NCBI GenBank assembly: GCA_949987565.1
Contig: OX465105.1
Location: 19,705,665-19,769,664 of the forward strand
Reading direction: 5' to 3'
Length of the DNA stretch: 64,000 nucleotides
Origin: Luidia sarsii
Lineage: Eukaryota > Echinodermata > Asteroidea > Paxillosida > Luidiidae
Shown here piece by piece: positions 54,491-64,000 of the stretch. Below the pieces are notes generated by a model. It was not told the origin of the DNA, ran no database searches, and saw only the letters and a program-made list of their open reading frames with translations. Every line of letters starts with the position of its first letter. Position 1 is the stretch's first letter. The position numbers and the translations under genes are program-made.

Positions 54491-55974
54491 TGGATTACTA
54501 ACAAGGGTCATGGATGCACAGGTCAACCCCCCATAGGCCTACCGGTTGTGTGTGTGTGTTTATAACTGTACAATGTACAACTACTACAAGTGTACACGAA
54601 TTCAACGTGACAGTTATCATGTACAGCCGGCTTCCTAAGCGATCTTTCTGAAGGATAAACTGCATTGTTTTGGTAAGATCGTGCTTTTTATAGCTTCATG
54701 GTTGAATTAACGACGTTAAATCGTGCGGCTGGTATCGCATTAAATGATTAATTAATCGTGGGGGTGTGTTTTGTGACACCCGAAACACCTGTCGATTCGA
54801 TCATGGACATCCATGATTCGATAGACGGATACTCACTGAATAGTGAATGCGGTTTTATACTTTATTTTATTTATTGGTACTCGTCCGACGACCAATACCG
54901 ATTACCGTATTATCCATTTTACATTGTTCCAGTTCTTACATGATTTTAATCAGGTCTTTCCCTCTCTGACGTGTATTGATCACTGTTACTTGGTAGTGTT
55001 ATACTCTGTGTTGCACCCAATCACTTGCTGCCCTACAGTGCAGACTAGTCCTAGTCCTACCTCCATGGTACTACTACTAAAAGTACTAGTAGTACTAGTA
55101 CTAGTACTACTTACCAGTACTGGCAGTAGTAGTAATACTTGTATTAGTAGTAGACTAGTACTTAGTAGTAGTACTAGTAAGTAGTAGTACTACTACTTTA
55201 GGGTTTTTGTGGGATTATTTATTCCCCTAATTTTTGTGGCTAATAATTTTAATTTAAAGGGGCACTACTACTCACAATAGTTTGTTTCATGCTACTTCGC
55301 TGCCCTCATACGCATGAAAAACAGTTTAGTATTAATGGGACGCCATAAGAAGGACATTTGGCACTGGTTTGAGTTTTAAGACTATGTATTACAGCATGGG
55401 ATGATGGTGGCACACAAACAGTATAGAACATAGAACCAAACGCAGAAATAAATTGGTTGGAATTTCATGAAGGAGAAAAGGTATGGACTCGGTGTGTGTG
55501 AGTTCACCTGAATGAGGATAGGTCGAGACGTATGCAATTTATACGGGAACGCATGGATAGCTATAGGAATGGGTAATTACGTAATATGGGTGGGGTTACT
55601 AAGAAATGCTTAGTATGCGATCGTACCGTGCTTATGGTGAGCCAAACACACAAAACTAAATTCCTTCCACGGAGTGGGTCCCTGTGTAGGAGCATGGAGG
55701 ATTCCTCCATGGTAGGAGCAAAGCACTGAGCATACAATGTATAGCGTTTGATCACATGCCGAGTAGGGCAAACGCCTATTGAAGTACAATTCTCCTCGAG
55801 GGCGCTGTACAGGAGATGTATGCAAATGAGCTGTCACATTATCATATCTATGGTCCCTCTAAACAAGGTCACCATCGCATACCGATAATTTGCATATGAA
55901 TGCCTCTCGTTACTGCCACGAATCAACCACCTTTTTCATTGATTTTCAGTGTGATTCGTCAGATAATCCTTATA
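54491..55974. other. Intergenic with an AGTACT simple repeat
   Basis: 55060-55200 is rich in AGTAGTACTAGTACT words. 55715-55800 is a copy of the 95-bp repeat. Nothing else recognised. Confidence 0.45.
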
Positions 55975-56320
55975 AGGCCCAATACAACATTGGGAAAATC
56001 GGGAAACATCGATGTCCACAGATTTCCTTCTAAATTACACAGTTTGTAGATTGTCATGATAGAATCCTCAATGTTAAAATCTTACGATCTGGGATGCTGT
56101 ACTTCTCGAGAAATCTTCACTCAAACATCAACAAATAGTAAATTTCTTGCGAGTAATAAACTATTTCTCACACTGCAGAATAACGCGAAAACTGTGACGT
56201 TTTGTTGCCCTTTTCTACTTTCTCAGATTACCATTTGAGCTGAAACCTTTGTTTAGTGGTTGAACACACAAACTGTGGCAATCCTTTTACTTTAATACCA
56301 ATGTTGTATTGGACCTTTAG
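55975..56320. mobile_element. MITE-like element of the ACAACATTGG family
   Basis: AGGCCCAATACAACATTGGG at the left, CCAATGTTGTATTGGACCT at the right; 346 bp. Confidence 0.7.
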
Positions 56321-56894
56321 GCCTATTGATACTAAAACTATCTCCATAAACCCAGCTGGAACAACTCCAACAGATGTGTATAATGTAATGTATGAAATCA
56401 GGACAAAGGCTAAAATAATCATATTCAAGGTTCAACTCACTGAGTACACATGTACCTAATACAAGTGGTGTCATCACTGATTGTTGTGGCATTACGTGGG
56501 TGCATACCATACAATGGGGTACATTGTACTTTGCTCAATGCAGTTGGCTTTCAGGTGTGTATGTATTTAACCATGGTGCAACTGGTCCTAACCTTTTAGG
56601 CCACAAGTTTTTTTTCATCCTAACTTTTTTTTTAAAGGAGGATGCAGGCATTTTTTTTTTTTTTTTTTTTTGCCTTTTCAGAAACATTTCCCCCCCTAAA
56701 GATGGTTAGTCTAATTTCCAGTCGTTTTTAAGTACGGTACGATATGTAGCCTGTGGATGTGTGAGGTTCAACGGCCGTTAACAGCGAAAATCAATAGAAT
56801 TTGTTGATGCCCCTACTAAGTTTACATATGAAACCATTCAGCTTTCCTCCGTGTAATATTGTAACAACTTAAAGAAATGGGAATTTTCAACTTG
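56321..56894. other. Intergenic, nothing recognised
   Basis: AT-rich with a long T run near 56650. Confidence 0.4.
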
Positions 56895-57145
56895 ATATAC
56901 AAAAATGTTGCAAACTGCTTACTGACTAAAATTACCAAAATGCAAATCTCAAAAATTAGTTCCGATCCTAGCGTTTCGTTTCGATCCTAGCAGGACCTTT
57001 CTCAAAGGCAGAGTGACAAGGACAAAACGGGTACAGGTACATGTGTACATGTACCTGTATCTGTTTTGTCCTTGTCACTTTGCCTTTGAGAAAGGTCCTG
57101 CTAGGATCAAAACGTCAGGCCCACTAAATTTTGAAATAGGAATTT
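56895..57145. mobile_element. Complete foldback element, family reference copy
   Basis: GTTGCAAACTGCTTACTGAC, AATGCAAATCTCAAAAATTA, GATCCTAGCAGGACCTTTCT, CAAAGGCAGAGTGACAAGG and GACAAAACGGGTACAGG lead to a GTACATGTGTACATGTAC centre. The inverse follows, through TTTTGTCCTTGTCACTTTGC, CTTTGAGAAAGGTCCTGC and AAAACGTCAGGCCCACTAA. Confidence 0.8.
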
Positions 57146-58499
57146 TGTCGATTGAAAGTTAAATTAAACTGTTCTTGTATAACATACTGTTCAATCTACA
57201 AAGCATTTCGTTAAATTTTAAGGTGTTAAAATGTTACATGCAGGAAAGCTGAGTGGTTTCACATGTAAGTTGGGATACCAAAATGTCACAAGTTGTACCC
57301 TTGATTTATAGAATTACCCATGATGATGTATACAGTAAATGGCCCTAATAATTATGTACACTTACATACATGTACAAGTATTTGCATGCATATTATGCTC
57401 AATGGCTGTTACATTAAATACAACATCACGTGTACATGGCCTTTTTTCACGTTCTTTGTAACGATCTGGTTGTTTTTCTAATTGCAATAATTACTTTTGG
57501 TTTAAGTTTCTACCCTTATTTATAAAAAATGACAATTGATTTAGCAATCTTACAAATTGTTTATTTTTTAGTGCCTATCAAAATATTACAACTCCCAGTT
57601 TTATGACTCATTTTTATTATGTTTTTGCCGGCGTGCATTTTTTGTCACTCTGTCTGGTCTGACTGTCTGTCAGTCTGTCTGTCTGTTCACATTGCACCGA
57701 TTGCAGCAAGAAAGTTTACAGCAAAGCCCTTCGTCGATGCTTCCCTGATGTTATATACCATTTCACGTACAGATCAGTCATCCGTTTGAGATGTCTGACT
57801 AAATAAGTGCACCAATAGAGGGCGCTGTGTCACTGATTTTTCAACTTTCCTGAAAAGAATATAAATACTGATGTGATATTACTGATAATGACCTGATAAT
57901 AATGGATAATTAGTTTGCACGATGTTCTTCAACCTTCGTGCCTAGCTACGCCGAGTTATCAAAAGTAAGGAGGGCCTGACGGTTTGATCGTAGCAGGACC
58001 TTTCTCATTGCTTGAACAGTATCTGGTTTTTAATTGGGAACTAATTTATTGGCAGTTTGGTTATTTGAGTCGGTGAGCACTTTGCAAACACATTAGATTT
58101 GTTGAAATAACTTTGAAGTGACCTTGAGTTGATCTGCCTCCCTGCCTGTCAATGTTTGATGATTCTCTGTAGGTGTAAGTAACTACCGGTAAATCATGTG
58201 AGCATGCAGTGTTGCCTTGAACAGCTGGTATGGCTGGCTGAATTATAATGTTTCACAAAGTGGCCCGGGAGAGCAACTGTGTAAGACTACCCAGGCAGAA
58301 ACACACACATTCTGCCACATGATCATAATTTCTGACAACAACAAAAACAAACAGAAAAACTCTTTTTTGGGTGAAGAAAAAAATTCTTCGCAATTTTTTA
58401 AAGGGAAGGAAACTGATAGGGATTTTTTTTTTAAATCAAAGTAATTCTTTGTTTTTCATCCGTGTCCTATTCACTCTCTTCCCCCTTCCTTTGTGTACA
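57146..58499. other. Intergenic with repeat fragments
   Basis: 57610-57700 is an inverse, degraded RTE-type tail (TTTTTGCCGGCG, then TCTGTCTGTCTG words). 57965-58010 has foldback words (GAGGGCCTGACGGTTTGATC). Confidence 0.4.
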
Positions 58500-58610
58500 T
58501 GTACGGGTATCTGTTTTGTCCTTGTCACTCTGCCTTTGAGAAAGGTCCTGCTAGGATTGAAACATTGGTAATTTTAGTTAGTAAGCAGTTTGCAACATTT
58601 TTGTATATCA
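58500..58610. mobile_element. Right half of a foldback element
   Basis: ATCTGTTTTGTCCTTGTCAC, TCTGCCTTTGAGAAAGGTCC, TGCTAGGATTGAAACATTGG and TTAGTAAGCAGTTTGCAAC. Confidence 0.65.
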
Positions 58611-58634
58611 TTTAAAGTAATTCTTTATTAAAAT

Positions 58635-58960
58635 TGAGATTTGGATTTTGATCCTCTAGTTGAGCGCACTACCACTCTCACTGTCTGAGCTATCCACCCC
58701 TTAGATGGTCTTGAAACTATTTTTGTTGGGGTGGGGGCTCCAGTCATTTAAGCATTAGGCTAACTTTGTAAATCTCCAGGGATCGTGCCCCAGCGTTCTT
58801 TCGCAAGCAACCAGTTGCTGTTAACCTGGTTTACAGCAGTTTGGGCATCACACAAAGTGGATGCCCAAACTGCTGTTAACCAGGTTTACAGCAGTTTGGG
58901 CATCACACAAAGTGGATGCACTTTTTGAAGCTGAATTGAAACAGACAAAATGCTAGGTAC
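58635..58960 (-). mobile_element. Near full-length SINE copy with an internal 55-bp duplication
   Basis: GAGCTATCCACCCCTTAGAT, GTGGGGGCTCCAGTC and AATCTCCAGGGATCGTGCCC mark a minus-strand copy. In its 5' segment GCTGTTAACC...GGTTTACAGCAGTTTGGG is present twice (units start at 58817 and 58872). Confidence 0.65.
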
Positions 58961-61085
58961 TTGACTGACTTTCTTTACTCTTTCTATTTATCCGATGAAA
59001 AATATGATAAAAATTGATAAAACAGATAAAATTCCATTCTGAATATTTGCATAGTCTAATAGCCACTGCATGCTTGATTAGGTGGATTCGATTCCATCCA
59101 CAATATGCAAACGCTTGCGGCTGAGTCGCCTTTTGCTATTAAACATTTCTCATTGGATAATCCGCCGCTTGGCATCCATGTTTATTTTAGCCATTTGAAT
59201 TATACCCCTTTCGTTTTGCCTTTGAGTCATTTGGCAGTGCTCAGTAGCATTTGTAGCACTCCATTTTTCTACCATGAAATTCACGAGTTGTCGTGGCAAG
59301 TGCACAGTGTTCCCCTTGTCCGTGCCAAAGACTCAGTCAAGTGTGACGCCATTTCCTGGTCTGCAAAGAGTGGTTTCCTTTATGTTTAATCTCGACCCTA
59401 ACAGTTATTACATGTACATTCATTCTCGTTCGTGACAGAAAACTTGATGGCCTAGCAGTGTGGTCCGCCAATACGATCTCAGCCACATGGCACGGACTAC
59501 AGTTGGAATTTGATTGAGCACCATCTCTGAACTGTCAGTCGGTCCTCTTTTGCAAAAACAAAAACCAACTAAGCAATAACCTCGGCTAACATGGACGACA
59601 AAGACCTAGGACTATCCACTATGCTCCCGTAAGTACCAAAACCAAATTTGTCTTGTCCGGTAGTTTCACTTGAGACGAAAGTGGTGTCCTCATTAGACCT
59701 CTTTTTGTGGGGGTCAAGCTGCCGCAACTTTGCTGAAGAACGACAAAAATTGCATTCCACAAAAAATTGACATCCTGAAAATGATTGTGGAGACTTTCCA
59801 CTCTGCCATGGTACAGCGCACACAATGTGTGACATTTTTACCGGCTATTCATGACAAAAATAGATCTTCCGTCAGTGTCAAATATTCATTTTTTTTCCCA
59901 ATTGGACATTTGTCCAATTGGGAATGTGAGGAATACCTACTTTCCGGAAGTTTGTGGTAGGTTACTATGCGGCTGCTGTTGAAGATAAAAGTCCAATCGG
60001 AACAAGGCCTGGTGTTTTTTGCTTTGGAAACGGTTCACATTCTTGCACCAACTTGTTTGTGGTAAAGATTTACACTTCATCTGAAAGACTACATGCACGT
60101 TGAAGGAGAGAATCCATTTCGAAGGACAGTTATTCAGGTTTAATTTTGAATGCACTGAGTGACAACGAAATATTACTGTAGACATTGCACACTGGGTCTT
60201 TCCCCAAATGGCCGGTAAATTGCACAAAATATCTCCATACCGGTACATGTGTATGTGTGTGTACTGCACTGAAATTAATGTTTACGATCTAAGCACACGT
60301 GTTGTTGTAAAACCACAGCTGTTTTGGGGATATTTTTGGAAGTGATATCGATGTATGAAATGATCAGTAATGACTCTGTGCAGGATGTACATTTTTATGA
60401 CAAAGCTCATTAAATGGCGCAGCACTGCAGCACCATATGGTTGGATTGTTAGCCATAGCGCGCCAAGCGGCCATGGGTGTTGCTTCTGACAAAATGCAAA
60501 TTCTTTTCTCCTCGTGTGTGAATGCAATTGGACTCATTTAAAGGGAATGCCTAGACTTTCCATAGGGATTTAATAGATGGGTTTATGGAAGTTAAATGGA
60601 CCATTCTTAGTGGTATGGTTACTATGGTAACTGCTTGGTTCTGAAGTACAAACTTCTTGAGCACTATTTCTTTAAAGTTCTGCTTCTGACCTTGAGAAAA
60701 ACTTCAAATGAATTTTGTTTATTTATTTTTTATTATTTTAGTATTTCTTTCAAGAATTCATTGTTTCTTCAAAGTTTACACTTTATTGAAACTTCCAGAG
60801 ATGATGAAGACCTTTTAAAAAGGAAAAAAGTGTGAATGCAATATTTACATATAATTCATCAGTTATGGATTTGTAAATTGGTGGAATGTGCGTATATATT
60901 CAATACTTTGCATCACACAAAGAATAGAGTATAATCTACTGTAGAGCATTGAATACAGTGACTGGTCCTATTATCCTGGTTTTGTGGCAGCTCAAGGTTT
61001 AAATGCATTTAGATCGATGGTTCGATTCCTGCCTGGTGCACAAACATGGATTGAGTGTCTCAATAAAGTTCCTGATTTGTTCGTT
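58961..61085. other. Intergenic, nothing recognised
   Basis: No exon could be supported. A short inverted pair (CCAATTGGACATTTGTCCAA) lies near 59898-59922. The remainder is unique-looking AT-rich DNA. Confidence 0.4.
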
Positions 61086-61260
61086 TTGGTCCTAGGAGGG
61101 ATTTGAACCCCCAAGAATAGCTTTTTGGGCCGAGCACTGATCTGTGTTTAAAAAAGAAAAAAAATCTCCCCACTAAGGCGGGAGTCGAACCCTCGCTGCC
61201 GTCTTGGAGGTCAGGTGGTCAACCACCGGGCTGACTCAGGACAGAGTGACGGGTCCGGCC
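61086..61260 (-). repeat. Two tRNA-like blocks
   Basis: On the minus strand, 61160-61260 shows AGTCAGCCCGGTGGTTGACC, a B box GGGTTCGACTCCCGCC and a T-run terminator. 61086-61140 has GGGGGTTCAAATCCCTCC. Stems are imperfect, so tRNA-derived repeats are likelier than tRNA genes. Confidence 0.45.
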
Positions 61261-61609
61261 AAACCCAAACTTGTCTTATTTCACAGCTACATGTAGCTGC
61301 TTCTAAAAAGCATCTCAAAGATATGCAGAAGAACAGACATTTTTCCTAGTTATTAAATGGAATCGACATGTTGGATGTAATGCTTGTCGCAATTGACTAG
61401 CATTCTCATTTTTTCGGTTCTTAGCTGAAAATCAGACCTTGATTTCATTTATAATTTCATCAAGCAATGCTTTTAATGCTCGAGCAATTTTTTGGCATCA
61501 AACAAAATAAAGGAAAAACTGACAGGGAACCTTGAAACCTTTTTTTTTTAACTGGCAGAGAAAAGACCATTTCTGTAGTGTGAATCATATTAACATTCCC
61601 AGGAATTGT

Positions 61610-61700
61610 TTTTGAAAATTGAGAACTTTGACTGGACCGGGACTTGAACCCTAGACCTCTGGTTTTGCGTACCAGCGTGCCAAATAGTCAACTAGTCTCT
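61610..61700 (-). mobile_element. SINE fragment
   Basis: ACTTTGACTGGACCGGGACT, TGAACCCTAGACCTCTGG, TTTTGCGTACCAGCG and AGTCAACTAGTCTCTG. Confidence 0.6.
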
Positions 61701-61787
61701 GTGTCAACTATTTTGTGTGTACCTAAAGCGGCTCTATGAAAATTTGATCGCGTCTGTTACATTTGATCGCGTCTGTCAAATAGTGAG

Positions 61788-62908
61788 ATGAATGGAATGT
61801 TGCGGACGAGCCAGCCCGATGTGACTGACCATGAGGTCAGCCTGGATCCGTACAAGGCTCAGTCGGATGTGGTCATTGTGAACGCCTCTGGTCACCGGCC
61901 ACGCCCCCGACCACGCCCGAGCCCCGCCCACAGAAGCCCGTACGAGGCGCAGCTGAGGGCGGAAGAGGAGGAGGAGGAGGAGGAGGAGGAGGAGTTGGAT
62001 TTTTATGAGGCAAGCTCATCCCAGCGTCTTCTGCCCTTGCGTGAATCACATGTAGGCCATCTCTGAACATTATTAACACTTTCTCTCTCACCACTTAGAT
62101 CACTTTGTATTAGTACTTGACACTCACCACTGTCAACTCTATCATCACAATGATTACCACTATCATCACCGTCGTTAGTATTGTCACAGCTACACTAAGA
62201 ACCACCTCCCTCAAAATCGTCATTGTAACCGTTACGACCATTCCACCATCCTGACCTCACCCCACTGCCATGTTCCCCACCCCAACACCACTGGCACTAG
62301 CCCTAATACAGTCACAACCCCCACCACCCCCACCACCCCCACCACCACCACCACCACCACCACCACCACCACCACCACCACCACCACCACCACCACCACC
62401 ACCACCACCACCACCACCACCACCACCACCACCACCACCACCACCATCACCACCACCACCACCACCACCACCACCACCACCACCACCACCACCACCACCA
62501 CCACCACCACCACCACCACCACCACCACCACCACCACCACCTCCACCACAACCACCACCACCACCACCACCACTACCACCATCACCACCACCACCACCAC
62601 CACCACCACCACCACCACCACCACCACCACCTCCACCACCACCACCACCACCACCACCACCACCACCACCACCACCACCACCACCACCACCACCACCACC
62701 ACCACCAAACTTACGCCCCAGCCTTATTGGATGATTCATGCTTTGTTCATCTGTCTCCATGTCTCTCTCTCTCTGTTCCTGTTCTCTCCCTTTAACTGTC
62801 ATTAGGGCTCACTCAAGACAAAGCGAACTGCCTCCCTTACCGCCTTGAGAGATGGTCTTGAAGGCTCCCTCGGAGAATTTGACAGTGATGAGGCTACATC
62901 AGAACAAG
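61788..62908 (+). CDS. Unidentified gene, two candidate exons, incomplete at the 3' side
   Basis: Exon A is 61788-62051 (ATG to CAT|GTAGGC) and exon B is 62806-62908 (ATTAG|GGC to CAAG|GTCTGT). Exon A ends in phase 0 and exon B opens in the same frame. The joined 122 residues begin MNGMLRTSQPDVTDHEVSLD and contain VVIVNASG, an RPRPRPRPS run, a glutamate run of 11, LDFYEASSSQRLLPLRESH and then GSLKTKRTASLTALRDGLEG with SLGEFDSDEATSEQ. The non-repetitive composition, balanced codons and matching splice phases suggest real coding sequence. I do not recognise the family and no domain is evident. The part looks disordered and possibly phosphorylated (TKRTAS, SDEATSE). A TAG acceptor at 61783 would also allow exon A to be internal (entry phase 2). 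Downstream exons would lie beyond 64000. Confidence 0.5.
62317..62707. repeat. (ACC)n microsatellite between the two unidentified exons
   Basis: About 390 bp of almost pure CCA/ACC. It makes poly-Pro on one strand and poly-Gly or poly-Val on the other, none of them genes. Confidence 0.95.
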
Positions 62909-63800
62909 GTCTGTCTATGTTTTTGTCCGTCCATTCGTCCGTCCCTCTGTCTGTCTGTCTGACTGTCTGTCTGTGTCTATCTGTTTTCCCATTTCTCTGC
63001 CCCTGCCTCTCTGACTCTGTCTTTCTGTCCCTACCTCTCCTTTTCATTGTCTCTGTCTTTCTGCCTCTGTCTCACTACATTATCTCTCTGTCACTGCTTC
63101 TCTGCCTCTCTGCCTTCCCGTCTCTCTGCCTCTCTGCCTCTCTGCCTGTCCATCCTGCCTCTCTGACTCTTTGTCTCTTTGTCTCTGCCACTGTGCCACT
63201 TTGTATCTGTATCTCTGCCTCTCTGCCTCTCTGCCTCTCTGCTTCTCTGCCTCTCTGCCTCTGCATCTACCTCTGCCTCTGCCATTGCCTCTGCCTATGC
63301 TTCTTCCTCTGCATTAGCCTCTGCCTCTGCCTCTTTGCCTCTCTGCCTCTCTGCCTCTTTGCCTCTCTTCCTCTCTGCCTCTCTGCCTCTCTGCCTCTCT
63401 GCCTCTGCATCTACCTCTGCCTCTGCCATTGCCTCTGCCTATGCCTCTTCCTCTGCATCAGCCTCTGCCTCTGCCTCTCTGCCTCTCTGCCTCTCTGCCT
63501 CTCTGCCTCTCTGCCTCTCTGCCTCTCTGCCTCTGCATCTACCTCTGCCTCTGCCATTGCCTCTGCTTATGCCTCTTCCTCTGCATCAGCCTCTGCCTCT
63601 GCCTATCTGCCTCTCTGCCTCTCTGCCTCACTGCCTCTCTGCCTCTCTGCCTCTCTGCCTCTCTGCCTCCCTGCCTCTCTGCCTCTCTGCCTCCCTGCCT
63701 CTCTGCCTCTCTGCCTCTCTGCCTCTCTGCCTCTCTGCCTCTCTGCCTCTCTGCCTCTCTGCCCTCTGCCTCTCTGCCTCCCTGCCTCTCAGATTCTGAC
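62909..63800. repeat. Pyrimidine-rich CTCTGC minisatellite with higher-order repeats
   Basis: CTCTGCCTCTCTGC units fill about 890 bp. A longer block containing GCATCTACCTCTGCCTCTGC and CATTGCCTCTGCCTATGC appears three times (about 63262, 63405, 63533), a higher-order period of about 135 bp. Frames of Ser-Ala-Ser-Leu-Pro across it are artefacts. Confidence 0.9.
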
Positions 63801-64000
63801 TCTGCCTACTCAAATATGAATCGATGGCTAATGCTATGCTTGCCTCTGGGATGCTTTCATGAGATAATGAAAGCAAAGACCCATGCCCAAAATAAAAAAA
63901 TGCCAGTGTTACTGACTTCAGCTGCACGCACCTTGTGCAGTAGACAATGTGCCATCTGTTCCACATTGGGGAAAAGGACATTTTGCAATAATTTTTTTTT
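63801..64000. other. Right edge, nothing recognised
   Basis: Unique-looking sequence without a supported exon. Confidence 0.4.

Noticed and set aside
50508..61800. Joining the 50.5-kb ORF to the 61.8-kb exon as one gene
   Set aside because: The only plausible donor leaves phase 1, while the 61783 acceptor needs phase 2; joining gives an immediate stop.
62232..62802. Poly-Val, poly-Gly and poly-Pro ORFs
   Set aside because: They are the frames of an (ACC)n microsatellite.
63179..63819. Ser-Ala-Leu-Pro repeat ORFs near the right edge
   Set aside because: Frames of the CTCTGC minisatellite, lying after a splice donor.

Overview
The window is nuclear DNA from an animal, most likely a non-vertebrate marine deuterostome (echinoderm, hemichordate or cephalochordate type). 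The genes are split by many GT-AG introns, their proteins align residue for residue with human ones as far as I can recall those, and the non-coding DNA is dense in short inverted-repeat elements, tRNA-derived SINEs, TACATGTA-type palindromes and simple repeats. The sequence alone does not fix the phylum.

Layout. (1) 1-8915: intergenic, with a 95-bp tandem array, a SINE, MITE-like elements and a 450-bp pyrimidine tract. (2) 8916-12678, minus: an ARL6IP4/SR-25 type splicing-associated protein in 4 exons. (3) 13826-17128, plus: POP5, the RNase P/MRP subunit, in 5 exons, whose first intron appears to be GC-AG. (4) 19962-30562, minus: TYW1, the radical-SAM wybutosine enzyme, in 17 exons. (5) 30982-47029, plus: malectin (MLEC) in 4 exons, head to head with TYW1 across about 420 bp and carrying a 13.6-kb repeat-packed intron 2. 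(6) 47030-61787: mostly repeats, with one candidate promoter/first exon near 50.4 kb. (7) 61788-62908, plus: the first visible exons of an unidentified gene that probably runs off the right edge.

All four recognised genes were assembled by hand from exon phases. Each joins without a frame break into a protein of about family length (POP5 162 aa, TYW1 788 aa, MLEC 290 aa), except ARL6IP4 (816 aa), whose low-complexity N-terminal part is long. Three neighbouring genes act on RNA: ARL6IP4 in splicing speckles, POP5 in tRNA/rRNA cleavage, and TYW1 in tRNA-Phe position-37 modification. POP5 and MLEC are also close neighbours on human 12q24.31 (from memory), where ARL6IP4 also lies, so part of this order may be ancient linkage.

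The most unusual non-coding material is the repeat content. It includes a TTAA-flanked MITE family with about 20-bp terminal repeats, a foldback family with palindromic centres (one perfect 54-bp palindrome), a 1.1-kb minisatellite in MLEC intron 2 built from the end of that foldback element, and a composite SINE whose tRNA-like part sits downstream of a roughly 180-bp unrelated segment. No bacterial-type operon, CRISPR array or defence system is present.
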